Assembly (NCBI RefSeq): GCF_006385255.1
Contig: NZ_VFJE01000055.1
Location: forward strand, 248,001-312,000
Direction of reading: 5' to 3'
DNA: 64,000 nucleotides
Source of the DNA: Flavobacterium microcysteis
GTDB lineage: Bacteria > Bacteroidota > Bacteroidia > Flavobacteriales > Flavobacteriaceae
Part shown: positions 33,242 to 41,985 of the stretch, piece by piece
Layout of the letters: every line of letters starts with the position of its first letter
Numbering within the stretch: position 1 is the stretch's first letter
Position numbers and translations under genes: made by a program
Notes under the pieces: generated by a model
The model's database searches: none
The model's input: only the letters and a program-made list of their open reading frames with translations
Told to the model about the DNA's origin: nothing

Positions 33242-35893
33242 ATGGACGAAGAAGAGAATTTAGAGCCGATTGAAGGTCAGCCTGAGGGATCAGGGACGCA
33301 TTTTTACGATAACCAGGAAGAAGTTAATCCGGAAGATACCATAACGAAGGTAACCGGAATGTATAAGGATTGGTTTTTGGATTATGCTTCCTATGTAATC
33401 TTAGAGCGTGCCGTTCCTGCAATAGAAGATGGTTTTAAGCCGGTACAGCGCAGGATTATGCACTCGATGAAAGAACTGGATGATGGTCGTTACAACAAAG
33501 TAGCGAACATCGTTGGGCATACAATGCAGTATCACCCGCACGGTGATGCCAGTATTGGTGATGCCATGGTGCAGATCGGACAGAAGGATCTGATTATCGA
33601 CATGCAAGGAAACTGGGGAAACATCTTGACAGGTGACGGAGCAGCTGCTTCCCGTTACATCGAAGCAAGAATCAGTAAGTTTGGACATGATGTTTTGTAC
33701 TCTCCAAAAATTACTTCATGGCAGGCTTCCTATGACGGTAGAAGAAACGAACCGATAAATCTTCCTGTAAAATTCCCGTTATTATTGGCTCAAGGTGCGG
33801 AAGGTATTGCCGTTGGACTTTCTACCAAGGTATTACCGCATAACTTTAATGAGCTGATCGATAGTTCTATAAAAATACTAAAAGGCAAGCCTTTTACATT
33901 ATATCCTGATTTCCCAACGGCTGGTATTGCTGACGTTTCCAATTATAATGACGGAATGCGTGGCGGTCGTGTTCGTGTTCGTGCGAAAATTGCACAGCTC
34001 GACAAACAGACGTTGGTCATAACACAGATTCCTTTTACGACAAATACTTCTACTTTGATTGACAGTATTTTGAAGGCCAATGACAAAGGAAAAATCAAGA
34101 TTAAAAAAATTGAAGACAATACTGCTGCCGAAGTTGAAATCCTAATCCATCTTTATCCGGGTGTTTCTCCAGACAAGACAATCGATGCCTTGTTTGCCTT
34201 TACAGCTTGTGAAACTTCTGTTGCTCCATTGGGGTGCGTAATTCAAGATCATAAGCCGTTATTTATTGGCGTGTCTGATATGCTTAAAATTTCTACTGAA
34301 AGAACGGTGGATTTGCTTAAGCGAGAATTGGAAATCCAATTGGATGAATTGGAAGAACAATGGCATTTCCTTTCTTTGGAGCGTATCTTTATTGAAAAGA
34401 GAATTTACCGTCTTATCGAAGAAGAAGAAACGTGGGAAGGCGTTATCAAGGCGATTGATGAAGGATTAAAACCGTACGTTCAGCATTTGAAGCGTGCCGT
34501 TACTGAAGAAGATATTGTTCGTTTAACAGAAATCCGAATCAAAAGAATTTCCAAGTTTGATATTGACAAAGCGCAAGAGAAAATCGAAGCTTTGGAAGGT
34601 GATATCGAACAGGTAAAACACGATCTTGATCATATTATTGATTTCACGATTGCATTTTTTACCAAACTAAAAGAAAAATACGGAAAAGGTAAGGAACGCC
34701 AAACCGAACTCCGAATTTTTGATGATATTGAAGCTACAAAAGTAGTATTGAGAAATACCAAATTGTATGTAAATAGGGAAGAAGGTTTCATTGGAACCGG
34801 TTTGAAAAAAGACGAATACGTTACGGATTGTTCCGATATTGATGATGTGATTGTTTTTCTTCGAAACGGAACCATGATGGTGTCTAAAGTCGATGACAAA
34901 AAGTTTGTCGGTAAAGACATTATCCACGTTGCCATTTTTGATAAGAACGATAAGCGTACAATCTATAACATGATTTACCGTGATGGAAAATCAGGATCGT
35001 CTTATATCAAACGCTTTAATGTTTCGGGAATTACCAGAGACAAGGCGTATGACCTGACACAAGAAAAAGCAGGTTCGCAGGTATTGTATTTCTCCCATAA
35101 TCCGAATGGCGAAGCTGAGGTTATTACCATATTGCTCCGACAAGTTGGAAGTGTCAAAAAATTGAAATATGATATTGATTTTGCGACGATGGCTATCAAA
35201 GGAAGAGCATCGAAAGGAAATCTGGTTGCCAAATATCCAATCAAAAAAATAGAATTAAAGGAGAAAGGAATTTCGACTTTAAAGCCGAGAAGAATCTGGT
35301 TTGACGATACGGTACAGAAACTAAATGTGGATGGCAGGGGAGAACTGTTAGGAGAATTCAGGCCTAATGACAGACTTTTGATTATCAATCAATCCGGTAA
35401 GCTGAAAACGATTATTCCGGAACTGACAACGCATTTTGATGAAGACATGGTGGTCCTTGAAAAATGGGTTCCTAAAAAGCCTATCTCTGCCATCTATTAT
35501 GATGGAGAAAAGGAACGTTATTTTATAAAACGATTCCTGGTGGAAAACGAAAACAAGGAAGAAATATTTATTACGGAACATCCAAAATCACAATTGGAAA
35601 TTGTAGTAACAGACTACCGTCCTGTAGCTGAATTGGTGTTTGCAAAAGTAAAAGGTGTTCAAAAAGAAAACCAGACAGTAGATTTGGAAGATTTTATTGC
35701 CGTAAAAGGAATAAAGGCACTTGGTAATCAATTGACAGCTGATAAACTAAAACAAATTAACCGTTTGGAACCGTTGCCGTATGAAGTTCCTGAGGAAGAA
35801 ATTCCGGAAGAAATAGAAGTTTCCGACTCTACAGAAGTTTCAGAAGACATACAGCTCGATGATGACGGACAGATCACGTTAAGCTTAGACTAA
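33242..35893 (+). CDS. parC: DNA topoisomerase IV subunit A
   Basis: An 883-residue breakage-reunion subunit. The catalytic tyrosine is in AAASRYIEARIS near residue 138. The N-terminal domain has the family pattern DGFKPVQRRIMHSM and YHPHGDASIGDAM. A coiled-coil tower (~370-460) leads to a C-terminal propeller-like region without a full GyrA box, supporting ParC over GyrA. The C-terminus is very acidic (EVSDSTEVSEDIQLDDDG). It forms an operon with parE and ends at a strong terminator. Confidence 0.94.
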   Translation: MDEEENLEPIEGQPEGSGTHFYDNQEEVNPEDTITKVTGMYKDWFLDYASYVILERAVPAIEDGFKPVQRRIMHSMKELDDGRYNKVANIVGHTMQYHPHGDASIGDAMVQIGQKDLIIDMQGNWGNILTGDGAAASRYIEARISKFGHDVLYSPKITSWQASYDGRRNEPINLPVKFPLLLAQGAEGIAVGLSTKVLPHNFNELIDSSIKILKGKPFTLYPDFPTAGIADVSNYNDGMRGGRVRVRAKIAQLDKQTLVITQIPFTTNTSTLIDSILKANDKGKIKIKKIEDNTAAEVEILIHLYPGVSPDKTIDALFAFTACETSVAPLGCVIQDHKPLFIGVSDMLKISTERTVDLLKRELEIQLDELEEQWHFLSLERIFIEKRIYRLIEEEETWEGVIKAIDEGLKPYVQHLKRAVTEEDIVRLTEIRIKRISKFDIDKAQEKIEALEGDIEQVKHDLDHIIDFTIAFFTKLKEKYGKGKERQTELRIFDDIEATKVVLRNTKLYVNREEGFIGTGLKKDEYVTDCSDIDDVIVFLRNGTMMVSKVDDKKFVGKDIIHVAIFDKNDKRTIYNMIYRDGKSGSSYIKRFNVSGITRDKAYDLTQEKAGSQVLYFSHNPNGEAEVITILLRQVGSVKKLKYDIDFATMAIKGRASKGNLVAKYPIKKIELKEKGISTLKPRRIWFDDTVQKLNVDGRGELLGEFRPNDRLLIINQSGKLKTIIPELTTHFDEDMVVLEKWVPKKPISAIYYDGEKERYFIKRFLVENENKEEIFITEHPKSQLEIVVTDYRPVAELVFAKVKGVQKENQTVDLEDFIAVKGIKALGNQLTADKLKQINRLEPLPYEVPEEEIPEEIEVSDSTEVSEDIQLDDDGQITLSLD

Positions 35894-35899
35894 AATAGA

Positions 35900-35928
35900 A
35901 AAACGGAATGCATTGCATTCCGTTTTTT
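35900..35928. terminator. Bidirectional terminator
   Basis: AAAACGGAATGC / GCATTCCGTTTT stem with an ATT loop between the converging parC and cytochrome peroxidase genes. Confidence 0.9.
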
Positions 35929-35929
35929 A

Positions 35930-37714
35930 TTAATCGTATTTCTTGTCGGTCAGTGTTTTCATAAAGGCAACCAGAGCCTTTTTTTCTGCTGCGGTCAGAT
36001 TTAGCTTATCAGTAGGAAGTGTTTGATTTTCTACCGTCAGTCCTAATCCTGTTCCTCCGCCCAGGTCATAAAACTCAACCACTTCTTCTAATGTCATATA
36101 AGCCCCGTTGTGCATATAAGGTGCGGTTACAGCCACATTGCGAAGCGTAGGTGTTTTGAAAGCTCCTTTTAGTTGTGACAATTGGTTGAAAATATAACGG
36201 CCTTCATCTTTGCTTAGGCATTTTCCGGTGGCATCTTCAGGCGTGCCAACAACTTCATGTTCTGTTTTGGCGAAGTTTGGTGGTACTGTTCCATTAAATA
36301 AGGGTGTAAAGTGACAAGTAGCACATTTCGCTTTTCCCATAAATAGATTCATGCCCTGAATTTCTTCAGTATTGATAGCCTCTTTATTTCCTCGCATATA
36401 AGAATCAAATCTTGAATCGAAGGAATTGAGCGAACGCACATAACTTGAAATCGCATTTTGGATCTGCCAGGCTTCTGTCTTATCCGATTTTGGATAGGCT
36501 TTTCGGAAAAGCTGTATGTATTCGTTATCCGAAGAAATTTTGGAATGAATAGTAGCAAGCGACCCATGCATTTCATCTACATTTTCAATAACATCTACAC
36601 TTTGCTTTTCTAAATCGAGCTGGCGCATATCCCAAAACTGGGCGTTTTGGAACGAAGCATAGGTCAGAGTAGGCGTGTTGCGGTTGAGGTTTTTTCCTTT
36701 TAAAGAGATATTGGTTTTTAATCCGTCAGTAAATGCTTTTTCTGAATTGTGACAAGAAGCACAACTTCTGCTGCCATCTTTTGATAGGCTTTTGTCATAA
36801 AACAACTTTTCTCCCAAAAGGGCTTTTTCCTCAGAATATTTGTATTCGTTAGACGCTACAAAACCATTAACATCAAAAGCATTTTCATCGAACAATGTTG
36901 CTGCGGTTGCTTTTAGTGCCCGGTTTCGTTCTACGGCCGGAATCTTTTCTTCTTTTTGAAACAGATTTAGTTTTCGGGAAAGCGGATTAAGATATTCTGT
37001 GATGAATTCTGCTCTGTTAAACGTATTAAAATTAGAGTTAGCATCGCAGTAGGCTTTTGCCTTTGAAGCAATTTGTTTTATTTCCTGTAAGGTCTTGCTG
37101 TTGGGTTGGATGATTAAAAGCAATTCCGGAATTATGATGATGCTTTGTTTGGTTTCTGCAATGGAAGAATTAAGTATCGGGCTGTCAAAGCCTGTAATTC
37201 CCAATGTCAGGATTCTATGCACATTTTGCTGTACGGCATCTAAAACATAATCATTGCTGATTGTAATGGCTTCAAAAGTGGCTTCCACCTGTTTTGCATT
37301 GGAAAGAAGAATGTCCAATTCCCGGATTATTTCTTTTTTGTTTTTGGAGCTGTATTCCGGGTAGATATGCTCTTCAATTACCTGAAAACCATTAGGTACA
37401 AAGAATTTATTTTCTTCTAATTCCATCTCGTCCAAAGCTGGTCCGTTCATAAATCTTGCCGTTTCAGGCACAAAATATTCAACTGCCCATTCAATCCTTT
37501 TGTATTGGAGTCTGGCTTTTTTGAATTGATTCAGGATTTCTTTTTGCGAACCATCTGTAGCAATTACTTCCTGCAGCAAGATGATTTCGTTTTTCAATTT
37601 TGTAAGATCTACCAGAAGTTCCTGCTTTATGTTTTTTTCAAAGGCTTTGTCCTCACAGCTCGAAAAAAATAAAGACAATAGAATGAGTAAAAATATAGAG
37701 TATTTCAATTTCAT
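35930..37714 (-). CDS. MauG-like di-heme cytochrome c peroxidase lipoprotein
   Basis: A 594-residue lipoprotein (signal KLKYSIFLLILLSLFFSSC). Residues ~25-260 are helical and resemble imelysin-like or extra domains found before some MauG proteins. The C-terminal half is a di-heme peroxidase with heme motifs CASCH (near residue 316) and CATCH (near 464), and TPTLRNVAVTAPYMHNG. It would use periplasmic electrons to reduce peroxide or oxidise a substrate. The gene is next to a PhoX-like gene, but a terminator lies between them, so cotranscription is uncertain. Confidence 0.88.
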   Translation of the reverse strand: MKLKYSIFLLILLSLFFSSCEDKAFEKNIKQELLVDLTKLKNEIILLQEVIATDGSQKEILNQFKKARLQYKRIEWAVEYFVPETARFMNGPALDEMELEENKFFVPNGFQVIEEHIYPEYSSKNKKEIIRELDILLSNAKQVEATFEAITISNDYVLDAVQQNVHRILTLGITGFDSPILNSSIAETKQSIIIIPELLLIIQPNSKTLQEIKQIASKAKAYCDANSNFNTFNRAEFITEYLNPLSRKLNLFQKEEKIPAVERNRALKATAATLFDENAFDVNGFVASNEYKYSEEKALLGEKLFYDKSLSKDGSRSCASCHNSEKAFTDGLKTNISLKGKNLNRNTPTLTYASFQNAQFWDMRQLDLEKQSVDVIENVDEMHGSLATIHSKISSDNEYIQLFRKAYPKSDKTEAWQIQNAISSYVRSLNSFDSRFDSYMRGNKEAINTEEIQGMNLFMGKAKCATCHFTPLFNGTVPPNFAKTEHEVVGTPEDATGKCLSKDEGRYIFNQLSQLKGAFKTPTLRNVAVTAPYMHNGAYMTLEEVVEFYDLGGGTGLGLTVENQTLPTDKLNLTAAEKKALVAFMKTLTDKKYD

Positions 37715-37733
37715 TTTGTGTAGTTAAAAAAGC

Positions 37734-37762
37734 AACAACCCTTATGGATAATAAGGGTTGTT
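37734..37762 (-). terminator. Terminator of the PhoX-like gene
   Basis: AACAACCCTTAT / ATAAGGGTTGTT, a 12-bp perfect stem with a 5-nt loop. On the minus strand it is followed by GCTTTTTT. It lies 24 bp after the PhoX-like stop. Confidence 0.8.
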
Positions 37763-37785
37763 TAATAGTGCTGTTTGCTTGTGAA

Positions 37786-39267
37786 TTAACGTTGTACGTT
37801 TCGGATAATTACTGTTTGTCCGCCTTCTTTATTTGTGCTTCTTCCGCTTCCATCAGCATTTAGGAAAGCATCTTTTTGCCAAGTGTGTGGGTGAATGTTT
37901 ACCAGGAATGTTCCAGGAACGCCAATAACGTCTGAAATGTCAGTCATAGCTCCAAATTCCCAGCTTCCAAAACGCATTTCACCTGTTTGGTTATATAGAG
38001 AATTCCAAGCAGCATCGCTTCTCTTATGGTTCATATTTAACCAAGGCTTGTTTTGTTTTGTAGCGATGTCGTATTGCCAGATGTAAGAATCGTGTTGTGC
38101 AGCTGTATAATAACTGTCACCGTCTTCTTGTATGTATACAAAGTTTTCAGTAACGCAAAGGTTGTCAGGGTTGATTAATCCAGAACCAGGAGTACTATCA
38201 CCTTCAGCTATTACTTCAAGAGTTCCTGCTAATGGGTTGTTAGCACTCATTTTTAGCCTGTAAACTCTTCCCCACATTGTATAACCATCTACAGGAGCAT
38301 TAGAAGTAGCTTGTCCAGTTGCCGTGAAATAAACCTCACGATTGTTGCTGGCACTCCCTTTTCTGTAATCTACGTCTTCAACTCTGGAGAATCGGATAGC
38401 ACCAAGATTGTTTACTGTAGTGTTGATTACAGCACCCGTAAGGTTTTTAGCATTTGGAATTTCAACAAAAGAAACATTATAGCTATTGTTCATAGTCATA
38501 GCTGTTTCGACTTGGTTTCCGTCTGTTCTTTTAAGGGCATAAAGCTTCCCGTTTGATAAATCACCAACAGAATTGCTCATGTACATAATCATTTGCCCGG
38601 CACTAGCATGCGAAGTTGCATACGATTGGTCTTCACCGATAAGGATAACGGTTTTACCAGGATAAGCTTCTTTTGGAAGTGGAACAGCATTTTCCATACT
38701 TGCTTTTCCTAAAGCAGGAAGAACTCTGTCCGTTCTGCTTCTGTCGTTTGTCAATCCCATTGGGTCAATTCCATGAACCATACTTTCTTCACCGCTTTCT
38801 CCAGCTGTTAGGAAAACCGGGCCAAAACCATGAATTTCTGGTGTTGCCAAGGTTGCAGAACACAAACGGGTAAGTCCACCCACACCGTCAACGATATATT
38901 CTCCTTTGACAGGCTTAAAAGTCTTGTCTAGATATACTCTTGAAACCGATTGTAAAATTTCATGATTTGAAATCAGGATATAACCTTCACCAGAAGGATT
39001 TTTCATCAATCCTGCACCATCAGGCTGCGCACCATATACGAAAGTTGGTGATTGTGGCAATTGGTCAGCACTTGTAATCAAGGTGCTGATCTTCATACTC
39101 TCAAATCCTGGCATAGCGAATACAAACGCAGGAATGGAAGAATGTGATGTAAAATCGATTTCCTGATTTACAGGCGTTCCGTTTGAACTGTCATCATTTT
39201 GGCAGCTTGCCAATAAGATGCTCGCCGTTGCCAAAAAGGCAAAAGTCTTGGTTGTTAGTTGTCTCAT
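37786..39267 (-). CDS. PhoX/DUF839-like lipoprotein
   Basis: A 493-residue lipoprotein (signal RQLTTKTFAFLATASILLASC). The body resembles DUF839/PhoX alkaline phosphatases: QPDGAGLMKN, YILISNHEILQ near residue 100, GGLTRLCSATLATPEIHGFG near 150, GRVYRLKMSANN and PDNLCVTENFVYIQEDGD. PhoX enzymes use Ca and Fe cofactors to release phosphate from esters. I cannot confirm all metal ligands, so phosphatase activity is probable rather than certain. It is probably monocistronic, with a -7-like box (39297-39290) upstream and a terminator downstream. Confidence 0.75.
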   Translation of the reverse strand: MRQLTTKTFAFLATASILLASCQNDDSSNGTPVNQEIDFTSHSSIPAFVFAMPGFESMKISTLITSADQLPQSPTFVYGAQPDGAGLMKNPSGEGYILISNHEILQSVSRVYLDKTFKPVKGEYIVDGVGGLTRLCSATLATPEIHGFGPVFLTAGESGEESMVHGIDPMGLTNDRSRTDRVLPALGKASMENAVPLPKEAYPGKTVILIGEDQSYATSHASAGQMIMYMSNSVGDLSNGKLYALKRTDGNQVETAMTMNNSYNVSFVEIPNAKNLTGAVINTTVNNLGAIRFSRVEDVDYRKGSASNNREVYFTATGQATSNAPVDGYTMWGRVYRLKMSANNPLAGTLEVIAEGDSTPGSGLINPDNLCVTENFVYIQEDGDSYYTAAQHDSYIWQYDIATKQNKPWLNMNHKRSDAAWNSLYNQTGEMRFGSWEFGAMTDISDVIGVPGTFLVNIHPHTWQKDAFLNADGSGRSTNKEGGQTVIIRNVQR

Positions 39268-39390
39268 GTTGTTGGTTTTTTGTTTGTGGCAAAGCTATTT
39301 ATGAGACGTTAACAATAAATTAAGGAATGATTTTTAAAAGTATATTTAAAAGTAAAGGAATTGTGTAGGATCAGGATTTGATGTAAATAA

Positions 39391-39420
39391 AAAACGCTTC
39401 CTAATCAGGGAAGCGTTTCT
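39391..39420 (-). terminator. Terminator of the murQ-terC operon
   Basis: AAACGCTTCC / GGAAGCGTTT stem with a 7-nt loop. On the minus strand it is followed by a T-run, consistent with ending the terC transcript. Confidence 0.85.
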
Positions 39421-39440
39421 TTATTAATAGAGTTGTAAAT

Positions 39441-40214
39441 TTATTTAGAAGTTTTTCTCATTTTCATATTGAGGAATTCTACAGCAAGCGAGAAGGCAAT
39501 CGCAAAATACAGATAGCCTTTTGGAACGGCTCCTACATGTTGTCCTGCAAGCTGCGCTCCGGAAAGGTGCATACTTTCTGTAATCAGCATAAAACCGATA
39601 AGAATTAAGAAGGCCAGACCTAAAATTTGGATAGACGGGTTGGCATTGACGAAATTTCCAACCGGCACAGCAAAAAGCATCATAACGCCTACTGAAATTA
39701 CTACAGCAGTAATCATAATATATAAAGCACCTTCTAGTCCGTTAGTCATACCAACCGCTGTCAGAATAGAATCGACAGAGAAAATGAGGTCAATCAACAA
39801 GATTTGAAGAATTACGCTCGAGAATGATTTTTTAGCAACATCGCCCAGGCTTTTTTCTTCTTCGCCTTTATGGTCTACTTTTTCATGAATTTCTTTGGTA
39901 CTCTTATAAATAAGGAAAAGTCCTCCAAGCAGTAAAATCAGAGCCTGTCCGGTGACATCACCGCTAAACCAGCCAAAATCAAAAGAGAATAATGGAGCTT
40001 TCATTGCGATCAGCAACGTAATTCCAAAAAGAAGCCCGATTCTCATGAACATGGCCAGGAAAAGACCTATTCGGGTAGCTCTTTTACGATCTTCGACAGG
40101 TAACTTTCCTGTTACGATGGAAATAAAAATAATATTATCAATACCTAAAATAATCTCCAGAAAAGTCAGAGTCAATAACGCTACCCATGCATCCGGATTT
40201 AAGAATACTTCCAT
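39441..40214 (-). CDS. TerC-family integral membrane protein
   Basis: A 257-residue membrane protein with about seven hydrophobic segments. Family motifs are LEIILGIDNIIFISI (residues 19-33) and IDLIFSVDSILTAVGMT near residue 140, each with the conserved aspartate and serine/asparagine. TerC proteins are implicated in metal (often manganese) export and tellurium resistance; the specific ion here is unknown. It is the last gene of a six-gene minus-strand operon, 11 bp after the lipoprotein gene. Confidence 0.93.
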   Translation of the reverse strand: MEVFLNPDAWVALLTLTFLEIILGIDNIIFISIVTGKLPVEDRKRATRIGLFLAMFMRIGLLFGITLLIAMKAPLFSFDFGWFSGDVTGQALILLLGGLFLIYKSTKEIHEKVDHKGEEEKSLGDVAKKSFSSVILQILLIDLIFSVDSILTAVGMTNGLEGALYIMITAVVISVGVMMLFAVPVGNFVNANPSIQILGLAFLILIGFMLITESMHLSGAQLAGQHVGAVPKGYLYFAIAFSLAVEFLNMKMRKTSK

Positions 40215-40225
40215 TTTATATATGT

Positions 40226-40603
40226 TTATTTGATTTTGGTTACTGTTCCTTGTTGTTTGTTTGTGTTGCCTATTTTTGAGAATTCAAATGTATACGAATT
40301 TCCAGATGTGCTCAAAATTCTCATTTGAATTGCTTCTTTTTCAGCCATATTCTTTGGGTGTAATTTTTCCAGAATATATTCGCAATCGTTAACCCATCGA
40401 ACTTTAGAAGTATCAGTCTTTCCTTCAAAAGTATCAATTTCCAACGTATCGTTTCTTACAAAGTGAGATGTTTTTTTTATACCATTAACTTCATACTCAA
40501 ATTGAAATTCTCCGGTCTTAAAATCTTTACAGTTTAGTTCTACATTATAGCAGGAAGTCAGCAACCCTAATGAAAGCAGGGCAAGAAATAGTATTTTTTT
40601 CAT
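40226..40603 (-). CDS. Lipoprotein of unknown function, 125 aa
   Basis: Type II signal peptide KKILFLALLSLGLLTSC with lipobox LTSC. The mature protein has two more cysteines (LNCKDF and NDCEYI) and a beta-rich domain: FKTGEFQFEYEVNGIKKTSHFVR. I recall flavobacterial homologues mislabelled as DNA topoisomerase IV; nothing here supports that. It lies between the DUF1572 gene (7 bp) and terC (11 bp) and is clearly part of that operon. Confidence 0.7.
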   Translation of the reverse strand: MKKILFLALLSLGLLTSCYNVELNCKDFKTGEFQFEYEVNGIKKTSHFVRNDTLEIDTFEGKTDTSKVRWVNDCEYILEKLHPKNMAEKEAIQMRILSTSGNSYTFEFSKIGNTNKQQGTVTKIK

Positions 40604-40610
40604 ATGTTCT

Positions 40611-41186
40611 TTATTTAAGCTTATTTAATTCGTCGTCAGTAAAATTTTTGATGGATTTTTCCTTTGCGAATTTTTCAGCGTTGTAATCTCCGGATTTATT
40701 CTTAGGAATCGAAAGGCTGTCCCATTCGGTCTTTTTCAAAAGCTTAGCATAAAAGACTATTTGCCCGATATGATACGGATAATGTGCCAATTGCCTGTTG
40801 ATGGCTTCGAGAACAGTATGTCCTTCGTTTCGTATATAGATGATTTCCGTAAGCTGTTCTGGTCGTAACGGATTTATAGCATTAAAAAGACAATCCCAGG
40901 CTTCATTCCATTTTGCCATCAGTTCTTTTTTTGACTGATAGGTGTCTACAAATTCATCATCTCTTTTACGCCAATCCTTTTCTCCGTCAGAAGTAAGAAA
41001 GTCAGTCCAGCGAGAAAGCATATTGCCATGAAGATGTTTAACGATGACGGCAATGCTATTGGTGTCTTCGTTTAAGGAAATAAAAAGCTGCTCATCGCTT
41101 AGTTGCGCCATAGCCTTTTCGCCAAGAGTTTTATAATATAAAAACTGTTTTTTGACACTTTCTAGGTAATAAGAATTTGCATCCAT
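40611..41186 (-). CDS. DUF1572/DinB-like protein
   Basis: A 191-residue DinB-superfamily four-helix protein. Recognisable parts are YYLESVKKQFLYYKTLGEKA, IAVIVKHLHGNMLSRW with a candidate metal-binding histidine near residue 55, and HYPYHIGQIVFYAKLL with histidines near 137 and 141. These three histidine sites match the metal site of DinB-like enzymes. The family includes thiol-dependent transferases; the reaction here is not known. The start is 2 bp after the pentapeptide gene stop. Confidence 0.85.
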   Translation of the reverse strand: MDANSYYLESVKKQFLYYKTLGEKAMAQLSDEQLFISLNEDTNSIAVIVKHLHGNMLSRWTDFLTSDGEKDWRKRDDEFVDTYQSKKELMAKWNEAWDCLFNAINPLRPEQLTEIIYIRNEGHTVLEAINRQLAHYPYHIGQIVFYAKLLKKTEWDSLSIPKNKSGDYNAEKFAKEKSIKNFTDDELNKLK

Positions 41187-41188
41187 GA

Positions 41189-41761
41189 TTAAACGAGTTT
41201 TAAGTTGTATTTTTCTAATAATCCGCCAGCATCTTTCAGAGAGAATTTGGCTTTTTTTATTGAATTAAGTTCAGGGTCAATAGAGAAGTTGTAAGCTTTA
41301 GACAAATCAGCTTCTATTAATATTGTTCTGTTGAACAGCGCCCTGTTGAGGTTGATTTCTTCAAAAATAGCTTTTGTCAGATCGGTTTCTGAGAAATTGA
41401 CTTCCTGCATGGAAGAATTTATAAATTTTATCTTTTGCATTTTTTTTCTCGCAAAAGAAGCGAAGTCTAAAGTACAGTCGCTGAATCGCACTTCAAACAG
41501 AAAATCGTCACAATAGTCAAAACCAATTCCCATCATCTTGCAAGACTCAAACTCCACATTTTTTAATCCTGTACCATTGAGTTTTATCATCGATAGGTTA
41601 CAGCCCTTAAAAGAACAATCTATAAATTGGCTTTGCGAAAAATCGCTTCCATACAGATCGCAATCAATAAAAGTACAATTTTCGAATTCCCGTTTTTGGA
41701 CTGATTCTTCTGTATAAATAACTTTGGAAAATGTTTTGCCTATGTGTACCGTTTCTTTCAT
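41189..41761 (-). CDS. Pentapeptide-repeat protein
   Basis: 190 residues from the ATG at 41761, which begins KETVHIGKTFSK. The first half contains tandem pentapeptide repeats with phenylalanine or leucine centres: ENCTFIDCDLYGSDFSQSQF, then FIDCSFKGCNLS and similar. Later ones read SETDLTKAIFEEINLNRALF. They would fold as a right-handed quadrilateral beta helix. Some such proteins bind DNA gyrase as a DNA mimic, but that is not shown here. Its start overlaps the next upstream gene by 4 bp; a longer ORF start at 41830 is a shadow. Confidence 0.85.
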   Translation of the reverse strand: MKETVHIGKTFSKVIYTEESVQKREFENCTFIDCDLYGSDFSQSQFIDCSFKGCNLSMIKLNGTGLKNVEFESCKMMGIGFDYCDDFLFEVRFSDCTLDFASFARKKMQKIKFINSSMQEVNFSETDLTKAIFEEINLNRALFNRTILIEADLSKAYNFSIDPELNSIKKAKFSLKDAGGLLEKYNLKLV

Positions 41762-41982
41762 CGCTTTTTGAATAGGCTGTTCATGATTTTTCGGATTCCT
41801 AGAAATAGCATCAGCATGGCTCCCAAACAAGCCAGAATGCCAAATCCTAGAACTATGAAGTAATACGGATGGTTTTGGTTTTTAAAAGCACTATGAATGA
41901 TGACAGGCCCTAAAAACAGCAAAGGCATTGCTATAGACAGGTATAAAAGTCCTTTTTGCAGTATTTTTTTGTCGGTATTCAT
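41758..41982 (-). CDS. Small two-helix membrane protein, 74 aa
   Basis: Two hydrophobic segments (LLYLSIAMPLLFLGPVIIHSAF and YYFIVLGFGILACLGAMLMLFLG) and a basic tail. It starts 3 bp after the murQ stop and overlaps the pentapeptide gene by 4 bp, so it is translated as part of the same operon. I do not recognise the function. Confidence 0.7.
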   Translation of the reverse strand: MNTDKKILQKGLLYLSIAMPLLFLGPVIIHSAFKNQNHPYYFIVLGFGILACLGAMLMLFLGIRKIMNSLFKKR

Positions 41983-41985
41983 GCC

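Noticed and set aside
40226-40603. DNA topoisomerase IV label for the 125-aa lipoprotein
   Set aside because: It has a lipobox and no topoisomerase motif; genuine parE and parC are at 31353-35893.
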